Notes: generated from the letters alone by a model not told the origin. 16,061 nt of DNA from an uncultured Actinomyces sp. (GCA_900556405.1 USPB01000015.1:1-16061); one strand, 5' to 3'; shown: positions 6,751 through 15,514, counted from the first letter of the stretch. Numbers and translations are program-made.

Positions 6751-8061
6751 ATGTCAGGAAACGCGGTTCAATTCCACTACGCTGCCCGCTCCGACGTGGG
6801 CCTCGTCCGTTCCAACAACCAGGATTCGGGCTACGCCGGCGCGAACCTCCTCGTCCTCGCCGACGGCATGGGCGGCCCCGCGGGCGGCGACATCGCCTCC
6901 TCCGTGGCCCTCGCGCACCTCGTCCCCCTCGACACGGACTCCCACCCGGCCGACTCGATGCTCCCCCTCCTGCGCGAGGCACTCCTCGACGCGCACGAGG
7001 AACTCACCGACCGCTCGAGCCGCGACCGCGACCTCGAAGGCCTGGGCACCACCTGCATCGCGCTCATGCGCTCCGGCAACCGCCTCGCCATGGTCCACAT
7101 CGGCGACTCGCGCGCCTACGTGCTGCGCGGCGACACGCTCACGCAGGTCACGACCGACCACTCCTTCGTGCAGTACCTGGTCGACACCGGCCAGATCACG
7201 CCCGAGGAGGCCGAGCACCACCCCAACCGCAACGTCGTCCTGAAGATCCTCGGCGACGCGCAGGCCGACGTCGCCCCCGACGAAACCATCCGCGAGGCCG
7301 TCGTCGGCGACCGCTGGATGCTGTGCTCCGACGGCCTCTCCGGCCTCGTCTCCCCCGAGACGATCGGCCAGGTCATGGCCGACATTAAGGATCCGGGCGA
7401 GTGCGCCGAAGAACTGATCCGCCTGGCGCTCCTGGGTGGCGGCCCCGACAACATCACGTGCGTCATCGCGGACATCGTCCCCGCCGGCACGTACCCGCCC
7501 GCTCCCCCGCAGATCGTGGGCGCCGCGGCCATCGACCGCAACGCCAAGTCCCGCGGAGGCGAAGGCGCGGCAGCCCGCGCGGCTGCCCTGGGTTCCTCGT
7601 CCTCGGGCACCCCCAGCGACGAGGACGAGGCCCCCATCGAACTCAAGCCCCACTCCTCCTGGTGGACCCCGGTGTTCATCTCGCTGGTGACGGTCCTCGT
7701 CGTCGCGGCCTCGTGGATGTCGTGGAAGTGGACGCAAACCCAGTACTACGCGATCGGCCAGGACGGCTACGTCGTCATCTACCAGGGAATCCCCCAGTCG
7801 ATCGGTCCGTGGCAGCTCTCGCACGCGGTCGAGGTCTCGAGCGTATCCCTCGCCGACCTGGCCCCCGTCGATCGCCAGCGCCTCGACACGCCGGTCCTGC
7901 GTTCCTCGCGCGCCGACATTGACTCCTACATCGAGGGCCTCAAGCGCTCCGCGGCCGAAAACGCGGCCTCGTCCTCCTCGTCCTCGTCGTCGACGCCTCA
8001 GTCGGGGACGCCCCAATCCGGCGCGTCCCAGTCCGGGGCGCAGAGCGGGGGCGCCTCCTAA
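6751..8061 (+). CDS. pstP: Membrane PP2C-type Ser/Thr protein phosphatase PstP
   Basis: The single phosphatase that opposes PknA and PknB. The protein has 436 residues. The cytoplasmic PP2C domain (~5-243) shows the metal-binding aspartates D25 (NNQDS), D38 (LADGMGG), D194 (CSDGLSG) and D233 (GPDNIT), plus GLGTT (97-101) and HIGDSRAY (116-123). A disordered linker (~245-303) leads to a membrane helix (~304-325), then about 110 extracellular residues ending in a Ser run and repeated PQSG/SQSG motifs (~417-433). It is somewhat shorter than the mycobacterial protein (about 514 residues). ATG 6751 is used; the upstream in-frame extension overlaps fhaB entirely. Its TAA overlaps the rodA ATG by one base (TAATG). 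Confidence 0.96.
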   Translation: MSGNAVQFHYAARSDVGLVRSNNQDSGYAGANLLVLADGMGGPAGGDIASSVALAHLVPLDTDSHPADSMLPLLREALLDAHEELTDRSSRDRDLEGLGTTCIALMRSGNRLAMVHIGDSRAYVLRGDTLTQVTTDHSFVQYLVDTGQITPEEAEHHPNRNVVLKILGDAQADVAPDETIREAVVGDRWMLCSDGLSGLVSPETIGQVMADIKDPGECAEELIRLALLGGGPDNITCVIADIVPAGTYPPAPPQIVGAAAIDRNAKSRGGEGAAARAAALGSSSSGTPSDEDEAPIELKPHSSWWTPVFISLVTVLVVAASWMSWKWTQTQYYAIGQDGYVVIYQGIPQSIGPWQLSHAVEVSSVSLADLAPVDRQRLDTPVLRSSRADIDSYIEGLKRSAAENAASSSSSSSSTPQSGTPQSGASQSGAQSGGAS

Positions 8062-9440
8062 TGGCTACCGTATCGATCGCGCCGGCCCGGCCTCGCCGAT
8101 TCCTGGAGCTGACCCTCATGGGGTTGGCCCTGGCCGTCGGCATCGCCGGCTACGTGCTGACGTCGCTGAACTACACGGGGGAGATCCCCGCGAACCTGCT
8201 CACGCAGGTCGGTGTCCTGGTGGCCATCGCCATCATCGCCGAGGTCGGCGTGCACTTCCTGGCGCCCTACGCTGACCCCGTGATCCTGCCGGTCGCGGTG
8301 GCGCTGACGGGCCTGGGGCTGGCGATGATCTACCGCCTCGACCTGTCGTATGCCCGCAGGGACGAGGCCGTGGTTGGCTTCCGCCAGGCCCTCTTCGTGG
8401 GCATCGCGATCGTTATCGCGGCGGTCATTTTGATCACGCTGCGCGACCACCGCATGCTGCGCCGCTACACCTACACGTTCGGCGCACTCTCACTGTTCCT
8501 GCTGCTCCTGCCGATGATCCCGGGCCTGGGCCAGGAGACCTTCGGCGCGCGCGTGTGGATCCACCTGGGCCCGATTTCCGTCCAGCCCGGCGAGCTCGTG
8601 AAGATCACGCTGGCGATCTTCTTCGCCGGATATCTCGTGACGAACCGCGACAACCTGGCGATCGGCGGCCGCAAGTTCCTGGGCATGCGCCTGCCGCGCG
8701 CCCGCGACCTCGGGCCGATCATGGTCGTGTGGCTGATCGGCATCGCGATCCTCGTCCTGCAGCGCGACCTGGGTACCTCACTGCTCTTCTTCGGCCTCTT
8801 CGTCGCGATGCTGTACGTCGCCACGAACCGCGTGTCGTGGCTGGTCATCGGCTTTGCTCTGTTCGTGCCCGCAGTCCTCGTGGCGGTCAAGTCCTTCGCC
8901 CACGTGCAGACGCGCTTCAACATTTGGCTCAACGCCCTCGACCCCGACATCTACAACCAGGGGTCCTATCAGCTCGTCCAGGGCCTATTCGGACAGGCTT
9001 CCGGCGGCCTCATGGGCACCGGCTGGGGCCGCGGCTACCCGCAGCTCGTGCCGCTGGCGAACTCCGACTTCATCCTCTCCTCCTTCGCGGAGGAACTGGG
9101 CTTGACCGGCATGGCCGCGATCCTCGTCCTGTACCTGATCCTCATTCAGCGCGGCCTGCGCGCGGCCCTTACAGTGCGTGACGGCTTCGGCAAGCTCCTG
9201 GCCACCGGCCTGAGCTTCTCGCTGGCCATCCAGCTGTTCGTGGTGCTCGGCGGCATCACGCGCATCATCCCGCTGACCGGCCTGACGGCCCCGTTCCTGG
9301 CGGCCGGCGGCTCCTCGATGGTGTCCTCGTGGATCACCGTCGCCCTGCTGATCCGCGTATCCGACGCTGCTCGCCGCCCGGCCTCGACCCCCGCACCGTG
9401 GAATTCCGGCATTCAGCCTGCCGTGGGAGTGGGTGAGTAA
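8061..9440 (+). CDS. rodA: SEDS-family peptidoglycan glycosyltransferase RodA/FtsW
   Basis: An integral membrane polymerase that assembles glycan strands from lipid II, working with the class B transpeptidase encoded next door. The protein has 459 residues with about ten to twelve hydrophobic helices throughout. SEDS signatures are QPGELVK (175-181), QRDLGTSLLFF (234-244) and NSDFILSSFAEELGLTG (334-350). D336 corresponds to the catalytic aspartate of E. coli RodA, and GLTAPFLAAGGSS is the conserved C-terminal loop. The start ATG overlaps the pstP stop, so translation is probably coupled. RodA rather than FtsW is inferred from the pbpA-pknAB neighbourhood; sequence alone does not separate them with certainty. 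Confidence 0.95.
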   Translation: MATVSIAPARPRRFLELTLMGLALAVGIAGYVLTSLNYTGEIPANLLTQVGVLVAIAIIAEVGVHFLAPYADPVILPVAVALTGLGLAMIYRLDLSYARRDEAVVGFRQALFVGIAIVIAAVILITLRDHRMLRRYTYTFGALSLFLLLLPMIPGLGQETFGARVWIHLGPISVQPGELVKITLAIFFAGYLVTNRDNLAIGGRKFLGMRLPRARDLGPIMVVWLIGIAILVLQRDLGTSLLFFGLFVAMLYVATNRVSWLVIGFALFVPAVLVAVKSFAHVQTRFNIWLNALDPDIYNQGSYQLVQGLFGQASGGLMGTGWGRGYPQLVPLANSDFILSSFAEELGLTGMAAILVLYLILIQRGLRAALTVRDGFGKLLATGLSFSLAIQLFVVLGGITRIIPLTGLTAPFLAAGGSSMVSSWITVALLIRVSDAARRPASTPAPWNSGIQPAVGVGE

Positions 9441-9443
9441 ACC

Positions 9444-10895
9444 GTGAACAACCAGATCCGCAAGATCTTCATCATCGTCCTCATCATGTTCGCCCTGCTG
9501 GGCGTGGGCGTGACGAATACGCAGTTCATCTCCGCGTCTTCGCTCAACGCCGACGCGCGCAACCAGCGCACGATCCTGCACGCCGCGGAAACCGACCGCG
9601 GCCCGATCATCGTCGACAAGACGGCCATCGCCTCGTCCGAGCGCGAACAGGACTCCAAGCGTTACGCGCGCTCCTACGCCGAGGGCCCGCTGTACGCGCC
9701 GGTCACGGGCTATTTCTCGTCCGTGGGCAACGCGTCGACGGGTATCGAGGCCGCCGAGGAGGACGTCCTGGACGGCCAGTCGCAGACGCTGCTCGGCCAG
9801 CGCCTGCGTAATCTCCTGACCGGCCAGAACCGCCAGGGCGGCGGCGTCGAGCTCACCCTGAACTCGCAGATGCAGAAGGCCGCCGCCGAGGCCCTCGGAA
9901 ACCGCAAGGGCGCCGTCGTGGCTCTCAACGCGAAGACCGGCGCGGTCCTCGCGATGTACTCGGCGCCGACGTTCGATCCGAACCAGCTCGCCTCCTCTGA
10001 CGCCAGCGCTGTGTCGGACGCATTCTCGGCGCTCTCCTCGGATCCGAATAATCCGCTGCTCAACCGCGCGATCTCGCAGCGTTACGCGCCCGGTTCCACC
10101 TTCAAGGTCCTCACCACGATCGCCCTCATCGAAAACGGCGTCGCTGAGCCGGACACGCGCATGTCGTCGCCGGTGTCCACGACCCTGCCCGGCACCGCGA
10201 CCGAGGTGTCCAACATCGAGTCCTCGACCTGCGGTGACGGTAACCCGACGCTGACCGAGGCCTTCGCCCGCTCGTGCAACACGACCTTCGTGCTCGCCTC
10301 CGAGCACCTGACGAACCAGCAGCTCGTCGACGTGACGAACCGCTTCGGTTTCGGCCGCGAGTCGCAGATCCCGCTGACGGTGACCCCCTCGGTCTTCCCC
10401 TCCGACGCCGACGCCGCCCAGCTCGCGATGAGCTCGATCGGCCAGTACACGGTCCAGACGACGCCCCTGCAAATGGCCCAGATCGCTCAGACCGTCGCCA
10501 ACGAGGGCCAGATGATGACCCCGTACCTCATCGACTCGATCGTGGACGCCGACAACCAGGTCGTGCGCACGACCAGCCCGATCGACGGCGGCCGCCCGAT
10601 TTCCGCGGAGACGGCCTCGAAGCTGCGCGCCATGATGGAAGCCGTCGTTTCCCAGCCCTACGGCACCGGCACGACGATGGCGCTGCCGAACGTGGCCGTC
10701 GCCGCCAAGACCGGCACCGCTGAGACCGGTGAAGGCAACCGCGCGAACGCGTGGGCCATCGGCTTTGCGCCCGCCGACAACCCGCAGATCGCTTTCGCGG
10801 TCCTCGTCGAGGGCGACGACACCAACCCCACCCCGCACGGTGGCGACGTGGCCGGCCCGATCGCTCGCGCTGTCCTGGAAGCGGGGCTCAAGTGA
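9444..10895 (+). CDS. pbpA: Class B penicillin-binding protein (D,D-transpeptidase) PbpA
   Basis: Cross-links peptidoglycan stem peptides outside the membrane and is the target of beta-lactams; it pairs with the adjacent SEDS protein. The protein has 483 residues, close to mycobacterial PbpA (about 491). An N-terminal signal anchor (~8-24) precedes a non-catalytic domain (~40-135) and the transpeptidase domain (~150-480). Active-site motifs are intact: STFK with nucleophile S218 and K221, SCN at 277-279, and KTGT at 422-425. The start is GTG 9444, 3 nt after the rodA stop. The stop overlaps the pknA GTG by 4 nt (GTGA). Confidence 0.96.
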   Translation: MNNQIRKIFIIVLIMFALLGVGVTNTQFISASSLNADARNQRTILHAAETDRGPIIVDKTAIASSEREQDSKRYARSYAEGPLYAPVTGYFSSVGNASTGIEAAEEDVLDGQSQTLLGQRLRNLLTGQNRQGGGVELTLNSQMQKAAAEALGNRKGAVVALNAKTGAVLAMYSAPTFDPNQLASSDASAVSDAFSALSSDPNNPLLNRAISQRYAPGSTFKVLTTIALIENGVAEPDTRMSSPVSTTLPGTATEVSNIESSTCGDGNPTLTEAFARSCNTTFVLASEHLTNQQLVDVTNRFGFGRESQIPLTVTPSVFPSDADAAQLAMSSIGQYTVQTTPLQMAQIAQTVANEGQMMTPYLIDSIVDADNQVVRTTSPIDGGRPISAETASKLRAMMEAVVSQPYGTGTTMALPNVAVAAKTGTAETGEGNRANAWAIGFAPADNPQIAFAVLVEGDDTNPTPHGGDVAGPIARAVLEAGLK

Positions 10896-13075
10896 GCGCG
10901 CCACGCATGACATCCGGCGCCGGGCGAGTGCTCGGCGGGCGCTACACGCTGCTCACCCCGATCGCACAGGGCGGCATGGGCGAGGTGTGGAAAGCTCGAG
11001 ACCGGGTCAGCGGACACATCGTCGCCGCGAAGGTCCTGCGCCCCGAGCTGGCGGGCGAGGAGCTCTCCCTGTCGCGCCTGCGCCTCGAGGCCCGCAACTC
11101 GATGTCGATTTCCCACCCGAATATCGCGAACACGCAGGATTCGGGCCAGGAGGACGGTATCGGCTGGATCATCATGGAGCTCGTCGACGGCTACCCGCTG
11201 ACGGACTACCTGCGCGGCGGCTCGCGCATCGAGCCCGAGTACCTCATGCCGATCCTCGTGCAGGTCGCGATGGCCCTGGGCGCCGCCGCACGCGCCGGCG
11301 TCGTGCACCGCGACATCAAGCCCGCGAACATCCTTGTTCGCCCTGACGGCATGGTGAAACTGACGGACTTCGGCATCTCGCGCGCCACCGGCCAGGTGAA
11401 CCTGACGGCCGCGGGTATGGTCATGGGCACCGCCCAGTACCTGCCGCCCGAGCAGGCCATGGGCGAGATCGCCACCCCCATCGGCGACCTGTACGCCCTC
11501 GGCGTCATCGCCTACGAGGCCGCGGCCGGGCGCCGCCCCTTCACCGGCGAAACACAGGTGGACATCGCGTTCTCGCACGTCAACGACCCGGTGCCCCCGC
11601 TCCCGGATTTCGTCCCCGAGCCGCTCGCGGACGTCATCCTGCACCTGCTGGAGAAGGACCCCACGAAGCGCCCCGAATCCGGCTCTGCCGCCGTGCGCGA
11701 GATCGCCGCGGCCGCCAAGGCCATGGGGATCTCCGTGACTCCCCGCCCCCTCCCCCTGCCGAAGGCCGCGCAGCGCCCGGCCGAGGTTCGCACGCCCGTC
11801 CAACCCTCCGTGCCGATCGTTGCGCCGGTGCGTCACCTCACGCGCCGCACGCTCCCCGAGGACATGCTCCAGCCTCCCTCGGGCCTGACCCCCAAGGTGC
11901 GCACCACGACCGGCCGCCACGCCGCCGTCCCCGTCCTGGACGAGGCGACCACGATCGCGCCCTCCTCCTCGGCAATTCCCATCACAGGCCGCCACGCGTC
12001 GGTTCCACGCATCCTCGACGAGGCCGAGGTCCTTCCGACCGCACGCCCCGTTTCCACGCCCACCCGGGTTCGTCGCCTGCACCCCGAGACCACCGGAGAG
12101 CATGCACCCGCGGTGTCCGGTGCCGTCCGCTCGCTGACCTCGACCGGGCGCCACGCGGCAGTCCCGGCCCCTCCGAGCGCCCCTCAGGCACCCGCCTCAG
12201 CGCCAACTCCGACCCGCTCCACCGCCACGGCACCCACCGCTCCCTCTACCCCGGCATCTGCGCCCGCGCCCGCCACCAAGCCGACGGCGGCCCCGTCGCC
12301 GCGGCACGCGGTACCCACGCGTGCCGAGCAGGCCCCTCAGCCCAGCGAGAGCGCACAGCGCCCCCAGGCCGCGATTCCCACACCGCCCACCACGCCTGGA
12401 TCCGACCAGGCCTCCCCGGCCTCGGACGACCGCCGAGCCGCCCTCGCGCAGCGCCTGCGTGAACGCGCAGCCACCCGTCAGGCCGAGGACGCCGCCGAGG
12501 CGCAGCGCCGCGAACGCGTCGCACGCGAAGAGGAACAGCGCCAACGCGAACTGCGCGAAGCCCGCGAACGCCGCGAAGCCGAACAGGCACAGCGCAAGGC
12601 CGCCCAACGCAGCGCCCCCGCCATTCCCCAGCCGACCCGCACCGAGCAGCCTCGCCGTCAGAAGGCAGCCACGGCCTCGTCGGCGCACACCACGAACGGT
12701 GGAACGCCGCGCGTGTACGGTACCGTCCCCCAGCCTCGGGCCACCAAGCCGTCGTCTCGCCCACGCCGATCCGTGTTCGAGCCTCGACCCGAGAAAACCA
12801 CGCGCGGACCGCGCTGGCACGACCTCGACGCCCGATCGGCAGACAGGACGCGCCCGCCGGCCAAAACCGCCTACTCGCGCAGCGCGGTCGCACCACCCGT
12901 CCCAGCATCCAGGCAGATTATTCGCGCGGTCATCGTCGCAATCATCGTGATTGGGCTCATCGCGCTCACAGCTATTACGATCAAACACATGCTTGGCTCC
13001 CTGATTCATCCAAGTGCGGGAGCACACATTATCGAGGAGGTTAGGACATGGCAGAGCCCATGGCCCACCGTCTAG
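10892..13075 (+). CDS. pknA: Membrane Ser/Thr protein kinase PknA with long disordered linker
   Basis: A eukaryotic-type kinase that phosphorylates wall-growth and division proteins. The protein has 727 residues, far longer than mycobacterial PknA (about 431). The kinase domain (~12-275) has the glycine loop (AQGGMGEVW, 25-33), K47 (AAK), HRDIKPANI with catalytic D141, and DFG (159-161). The linker (~280-675) is Pro/Ala/Thr-rich and contains repeated TGRHA-VP motifs (340, 365, 418). A highly charged Arg/Glu helix, likely coiled coil, spans ~514-572. A membrane helix (~680-701) is followed by only about 25 outer residues, with no sensor domain. GTG 10892 is supported by GGAAGCGGGG at 10878-10887 and the overlap with pbpA; ATG 10907 is an alternative. 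The last 28 nt overlap pknB. Confidence 0.95.
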   Translation: MSAPRMTSGAGRVLGGRYTLLTPIAQGGMGEVWKARDRVSGHIVAAKVLRPELAGEELSLSRLRLEARNSMSISHPNIANTQDSGQEDGIGWIIMELVDGYPLTDYLRGGSRIEPEYLMPILVQVAMALGAAARAGVVHRDIKPANILVRPDGMVKLTDFGISRATGQVNLTAAGMVMGTAQYLPPEQAMGEIATPIGDLYALGVIAYEAAAGRRPFTGETQVDIAFSHVNDPVPPLPDFVPEPLADVILHLLEKDPTKRPESGSAAVREIAAAAKAMGISVTPRPLPLPKAAQRPAEVRTPVQPSVPIVAPVRHLTRRTLPEDMLQPPSGLTPKVRTTTGRHAAVPVLDEATTIAPSSSAIPITGRHASVPRILDEAEVLPTARPVSTPTRVRRLHPETTGEHAPAVSGAVRSLTSTGRHAAVPAPPSAPQAPASAPTPTRSTATAPTAPSTPASAPAPATKPTAAPSPRHAVPTRAEQAPQPSESAQRPQAAIPTPPTTPGSDQASPASDDRRAALAQRLRERAATRQAEDAAEAQRRERVAREEEQRQRELREARERREAEQAQRKAAQRSAPAIPQPTRTEQPRRQKAATASSAHTTNGGTPRVYGTVPQPRATKPSSRPRRSVFEPRPEKTTRGPRWHDLDARSADRTRPPAKTAYSRSAVAPPVPASRQIIRAVIVAIIVIGLIALTAITIKHMLGSLIHPSAGAHIIEEVRTWQSPWPTV
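11909..12168 (+). repeat. TGRHA-VP peptide repeats in the PknA linker
   Basis: The linker repeats TGRHAAVP (residue 340), TGRHASVP (365) and TGRHAAVP (418), with a degenerate TGEHAPAV at 401. The first two are followed by LDEA after 1-2 residues (VLDEATT, ILDEAEV). The surrounding sequence is low-complexity, so retention of this motif suggests a docking or phosphorylation site. Confidence 0.75.
13035..13040 (+). promoter_or_regulatory. Ribosome binding site of pknB inside pknA
   Basis: AGGAGG at 13035-13040 is a perfect Shine-Dalgarno sequence 7 nt before ATG 13048 and lies within the pknA reading frame. It fixes the pknB start and allows strong independent initiation despite the 28-nt overlap. 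Confidence 0.85.
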
Positions 13076-15075
13076 CTGGCCGATACGAGGTCCGCTCGCT
13101 CATCGGGCGAGGCGGAATGGCCGAAGTCCACCTGGGCTTCGACACTCGCCTGTCGCGCGTCGTAGCAATCAAGATGCTGCGCCGCGATCTGGCGCAGGAC
13201 TCGATCTTCCAGGCGCGCTTCCGTCGCGAAGCGCAGTCGGCAGCGTCGCTGAATCACCCGAACATCGTCGCCGTGTACGACACGGGCGAGGAGATCATCG
13301 AGGATGCGACCGGCCGTTCGATCGCGGTGCCTTACATCGTCATGGAGTACGTCGAGGGGCACACGGTCAAGGACCTGATCTCCGACGGCACGGCCGTTCC
13401 GATCAACGAGGCCATCGAGATCGTGTCGGGCGTCCTGTCCGCCCTCCAGTACTCGCACGCGAACCACCTGGTGCACCGCGACATCAAGCCCGGCAACATC
13501 ATGCTGACGTCGGACGGCAAGGTCAAGGTCATGGACTTTGGCATCGCGCGCGCCCTGACGGACTCGCAGGCCACGATGACGCAGACGAATGCCGTCGTAG
13601 GCACCGCCCAGTACCTCTCCCCCGAGCAGGCTCGCGGCGAGACCGTGGATGCTCGCTCCGACCTGTACTCGACCGGCGTCGTCCTCTTCGAGCTGCTGAC
13701 GGGCCGCCCGCCCTTCAAGGGTGACTCGGCCGTCGCCGTCGCCTACCAGCACGTCGAGCAGATCCCGCCCACGCCCTCGTCGATCCTGTCCGACATCCCG
13801 GACTCCCTCGACCGCGTGGTGCTCAAGGCCCTGGCGAAGAACCGCGAGGACCGCTACCCAAGCGCCGCGGCCATGCTCGCGGACCTGCAGCGCGTGGCCC
13901 GAGGCCTCGACGTGGGTGCACCGCCCGCCGACTCGTGGGCGACCGAGGTCCTGCCCGCCGCCGGCGTGGCGTCCGCACGCACCGCCGCGACGACGCCGAT
14001 GGCGGCGGTCCCCAGCCATGCGCCCGCCGCGGCGATGGCCGCGACCTCCACGTCGCTGCCCGCGGTTGCTACCGATGACTCCGCGAACGAGGCCGCCAAG
14101 GCCCGCAAGCGTCGCACGGCGATCATCGTGACCGTCGTGCTCATCGCCCTGCTGCTGATCGGCGGCTCGGTGTGGGCCCTGACGCACGGCGCCGCCCAGC
14201 CCGAGTCGGTTGCGGTTCCCAACGTCGTCGGCCTGACCCAGGCCGAGGCGAAGACCCAGATCGAGCAGGCGGGCTTCACGTGGGAACTCAACCCCGACAA
14301 GGTCGCCTCCGACACCGTCGCTGAGGGCTCCGTAGCCTCCACCGACCCCACAGCGGGCACGCAGGCCGAGAAGGGCGCGACCGTTCGCGTCACCATCTCC
14401 TCCGGCCCCGACTCGGTGACCCTGCCGGACAACCTCGTTGGCATGAGCCCCGACGACGCCCGCAAGGCGATCGAGGCCCTGGGCCTGAAGTGGGAGCTCG
14501 ACTCCAGCAAGGTTGCCTCCGACACCGTTCCCGAGGGCAAGGTCGCGCAGACCAACCCCTCTCCCGGTTCCAAGGTGAAGGCCGGCCAGACGATCCGCGC
14601 CTACCTGTCCTCCGGTTCGGACCAGGTGGACGTGCCTGACCTGTCGGGCATGACCCAGGATCAGGCACGCAGCACCCTGAAGGCCGTCGGCCTGGAGCTG
14701 GGCAACGTGACGAGCGTCGACTCCGAGAAGGAGAAGGACCGCATCGTCGAGCAGGATCCCGCGACCGGCACGAAGGTCAAGAAGGGCACCGCCATTGGCG
14801 TGTCCATCTCGAGCGGCAAGGCCGCGCAGGTGGAGATTCCCACCGTCGTGGGCATGGGCCGTGAGGACGCCGAGGCGCAGCTCAAGGCCCTGGGCCTGAC
14901 CGTCACCGTCGAAGAGGTCGCAGGCAACCAGCCCGCCGGCCAGGTCCTCTCCGTCGAGCCCGGTGAGGGTTCGAAGGTGGACAAGAATTCGACCGTGAAG
15001 TTGAAGGTGTCGAAGGGCGGCCAGAACGGAAACAACGGCGGCAACAACGGCAACAATAACGGGAACGGCCACTGA
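13048..15075 (+). CDS. pknB: PASTA-domain Ser/Thr protein kinase PknB
   Basis: The wall-sensing kinase of the cluster; extracellular PASTA domains bind peptidoglycan fragments or lipid II and the inner domain phosphorylates division and wall enzymes. The protein has 675 residues. Kinase domain ~11-280: glycine loop GRGGMAEV (20-27), K42, HRDIKPGN with D145 and N150, and DFG (163-165). The activation loop has T178 and T180 in the TQT context of the mycobacterial autophosphorylation sites, and SPEQ (191-194). An Ala-rich linker leads to a membrane helix (~357-378), then four PASTA domains (~386-454, 455-523, 524-590, 594-655), each opening with a VPxxxG-like motif. The tail (~657-675) is almost only Asn and Gly. 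ATG 13048 has a perfect ribosome binding site; the gene ends the operon. Confidence 0.98.
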   Translation: MAEPMAHRLAGRYEVRSLIGRGGMAEVHLGFDTRLSRVVAIKMLRRDLAQDSIFQARFRREAQSAASLNHPNIVAVYDTGEEIIEDATGRSIAVPYIVMEYVEGHTVKDLISDGTAVPINEAIEIVSGVLSALQYSHANHLVHRDIKPGNIMLTSDGKVKVMDFGIARALTDSQATMTQTNAVVGTAQYLSPEQARGETVDARSDLYSTGVVLFELLTGRPPFKGDSAVAVAYQHVEQIPPTPSSILSDIPDSLDRVVLKALAKNREDRYPSAAAMLADLQRVARGLDVGAPPADSWATEVLPAAGVASARTAATTPMAAVPSHAPAAAMAATSTSLPAVATDDSANEAAKARKRRTAIIVTVVLIALLLIGGSVWALTHGAAQPESVAVPNVVGLTQAEAKTQIEQAGFTWELNPDKVASDTVAEGSVASTDPTAGTQAEKGATVRVTISSGPDSVTLPDNLVGMSPDDARKAIEALGLKWELDSSKVASDTVPEGKVAQTNPSPGSKVKAGQTIRAYLSSGSDQVDVPDLSGMTQDQARSTLKAVGLELGNVTSVDSEKEKDRIVEQDPATGTKVKKGTAIGVSISSGKAAQVEIPTVVGMGREDAEAQLKALGLTVTVEEVAGNQPAGQVLSVEPGEGSKVDKNSTVKLKVSKGGQNGNNGGNNGNNNGNGH

Positions 15076-15128
15076 GTGAGCCCCGGGCCGCGTCGCGGTA
15101 GTACCGCTTCGTAGTTGTTCCCATTGAT

Positions 15129-15178
15129 CAGTGAGGCCCGCGCCTGCGAGGAAAATTCCTGCGGCGCGGGCCTCACTG
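15129..15178 (+). terminator. Strong hairpin terminator after pknB
   Basis: A 16-bp perfect stem, CAGTGAGGCCCGCGCC (15129-15144) with GGCGCGGGCCTCACTG (15163-15178). The loop holds a further small palindrome (AGGAA 15149-15153 with TTCCT 15156-15160), so the whole can form a nearly continuous hairpin. It lies about 55 nt after the pknB stop. No U-run follows. A smaller GCGG-TAGTA-CCGC hairpin (15095-15107) precedes it. Confidence 0.75.
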
Positions 15179-15228
15179 TGTGCGCGGGTGTGCGCGGGTG
15201 TGCGCGGGTGTGCGCGGGTGTGCGCGGG
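15179..15228. repeat. Five perfect tandem copies of a 10-bp repeat
   Basis: TGTGCGCGGG is repeated five times without change (15179-15188 to 15219-15228), starting at the base after the pknB terminator stem. The array is pure alternating CG/TG-rich sequence and copy number is likely variable between strains. Confidence 0.95.
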
Positions 15229-15349
15229 ATGGCCGCCACACCGCGCATCAGCTGACCAGTCACATGGCAGATAGGTGCTGTGCGGCGACACGGACCTCAC
15301 TGCATGCGGGCGCGGCCAACACGCCCGGCGGGAAAGCGGTCCCTGACGT
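15229..15349. other. Non-coding spacer
   Basis: GC-rich DNA between the 10-bp repeats and the first GGATAGGTTA array. I see no supported gene. One isolated half-site-like AGATAGGTG occurs at 15269-15277, out of phase with the array. Confidence 0.5.
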
Positions 15350-15446
15350 GGATAGGTTGTGACGATGTGGATAGGTTATCGGCATCCGGATAGGTTAATA
15401 AGCTATCCGCATGCGCATAACCTATCCGGATGCGCGTAACCTATCC
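15350..15446. repeat. Palindromic 19-bp-spaced GGATAGGTTA array, copy 1
   Basis: Forward sites GGATAGGTT(A) start at 15350, 15369 and 15388, exactly 19 bp apart. Reverse sites with CTATCC start at 15403, 15422 and 15441, again exactly 19 bp apart; the last two are full TAACCTATCC. The two halves face each other across the loop GTTAATAAG (15394-15402). One complete unit is GGATAGGTTATCGGCATCC. A cluster of this regularity is more like an operator or iteron array than chance. Confidence 0.95.
15363..15430. repeat. 68-bp duplicated segment, left copy (right copy 15772-15839)
   Basis: Positions 15363-15430 match 15772-15839 in direct orientation with 4 mismatches in 68 bp. The central 41 bp from GGATAGG to CTATCCG are identical. 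The copies are 409 bp apart and similarity stops abruptly at both ends. Confidence 0.95.
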
Positions 15447-15514
15447 GAATACACTCGCTCACAAGCACATCTGCGGCACGGCAGCTACCAAACCTACCTA
15501 CATTCACGGCGCGC

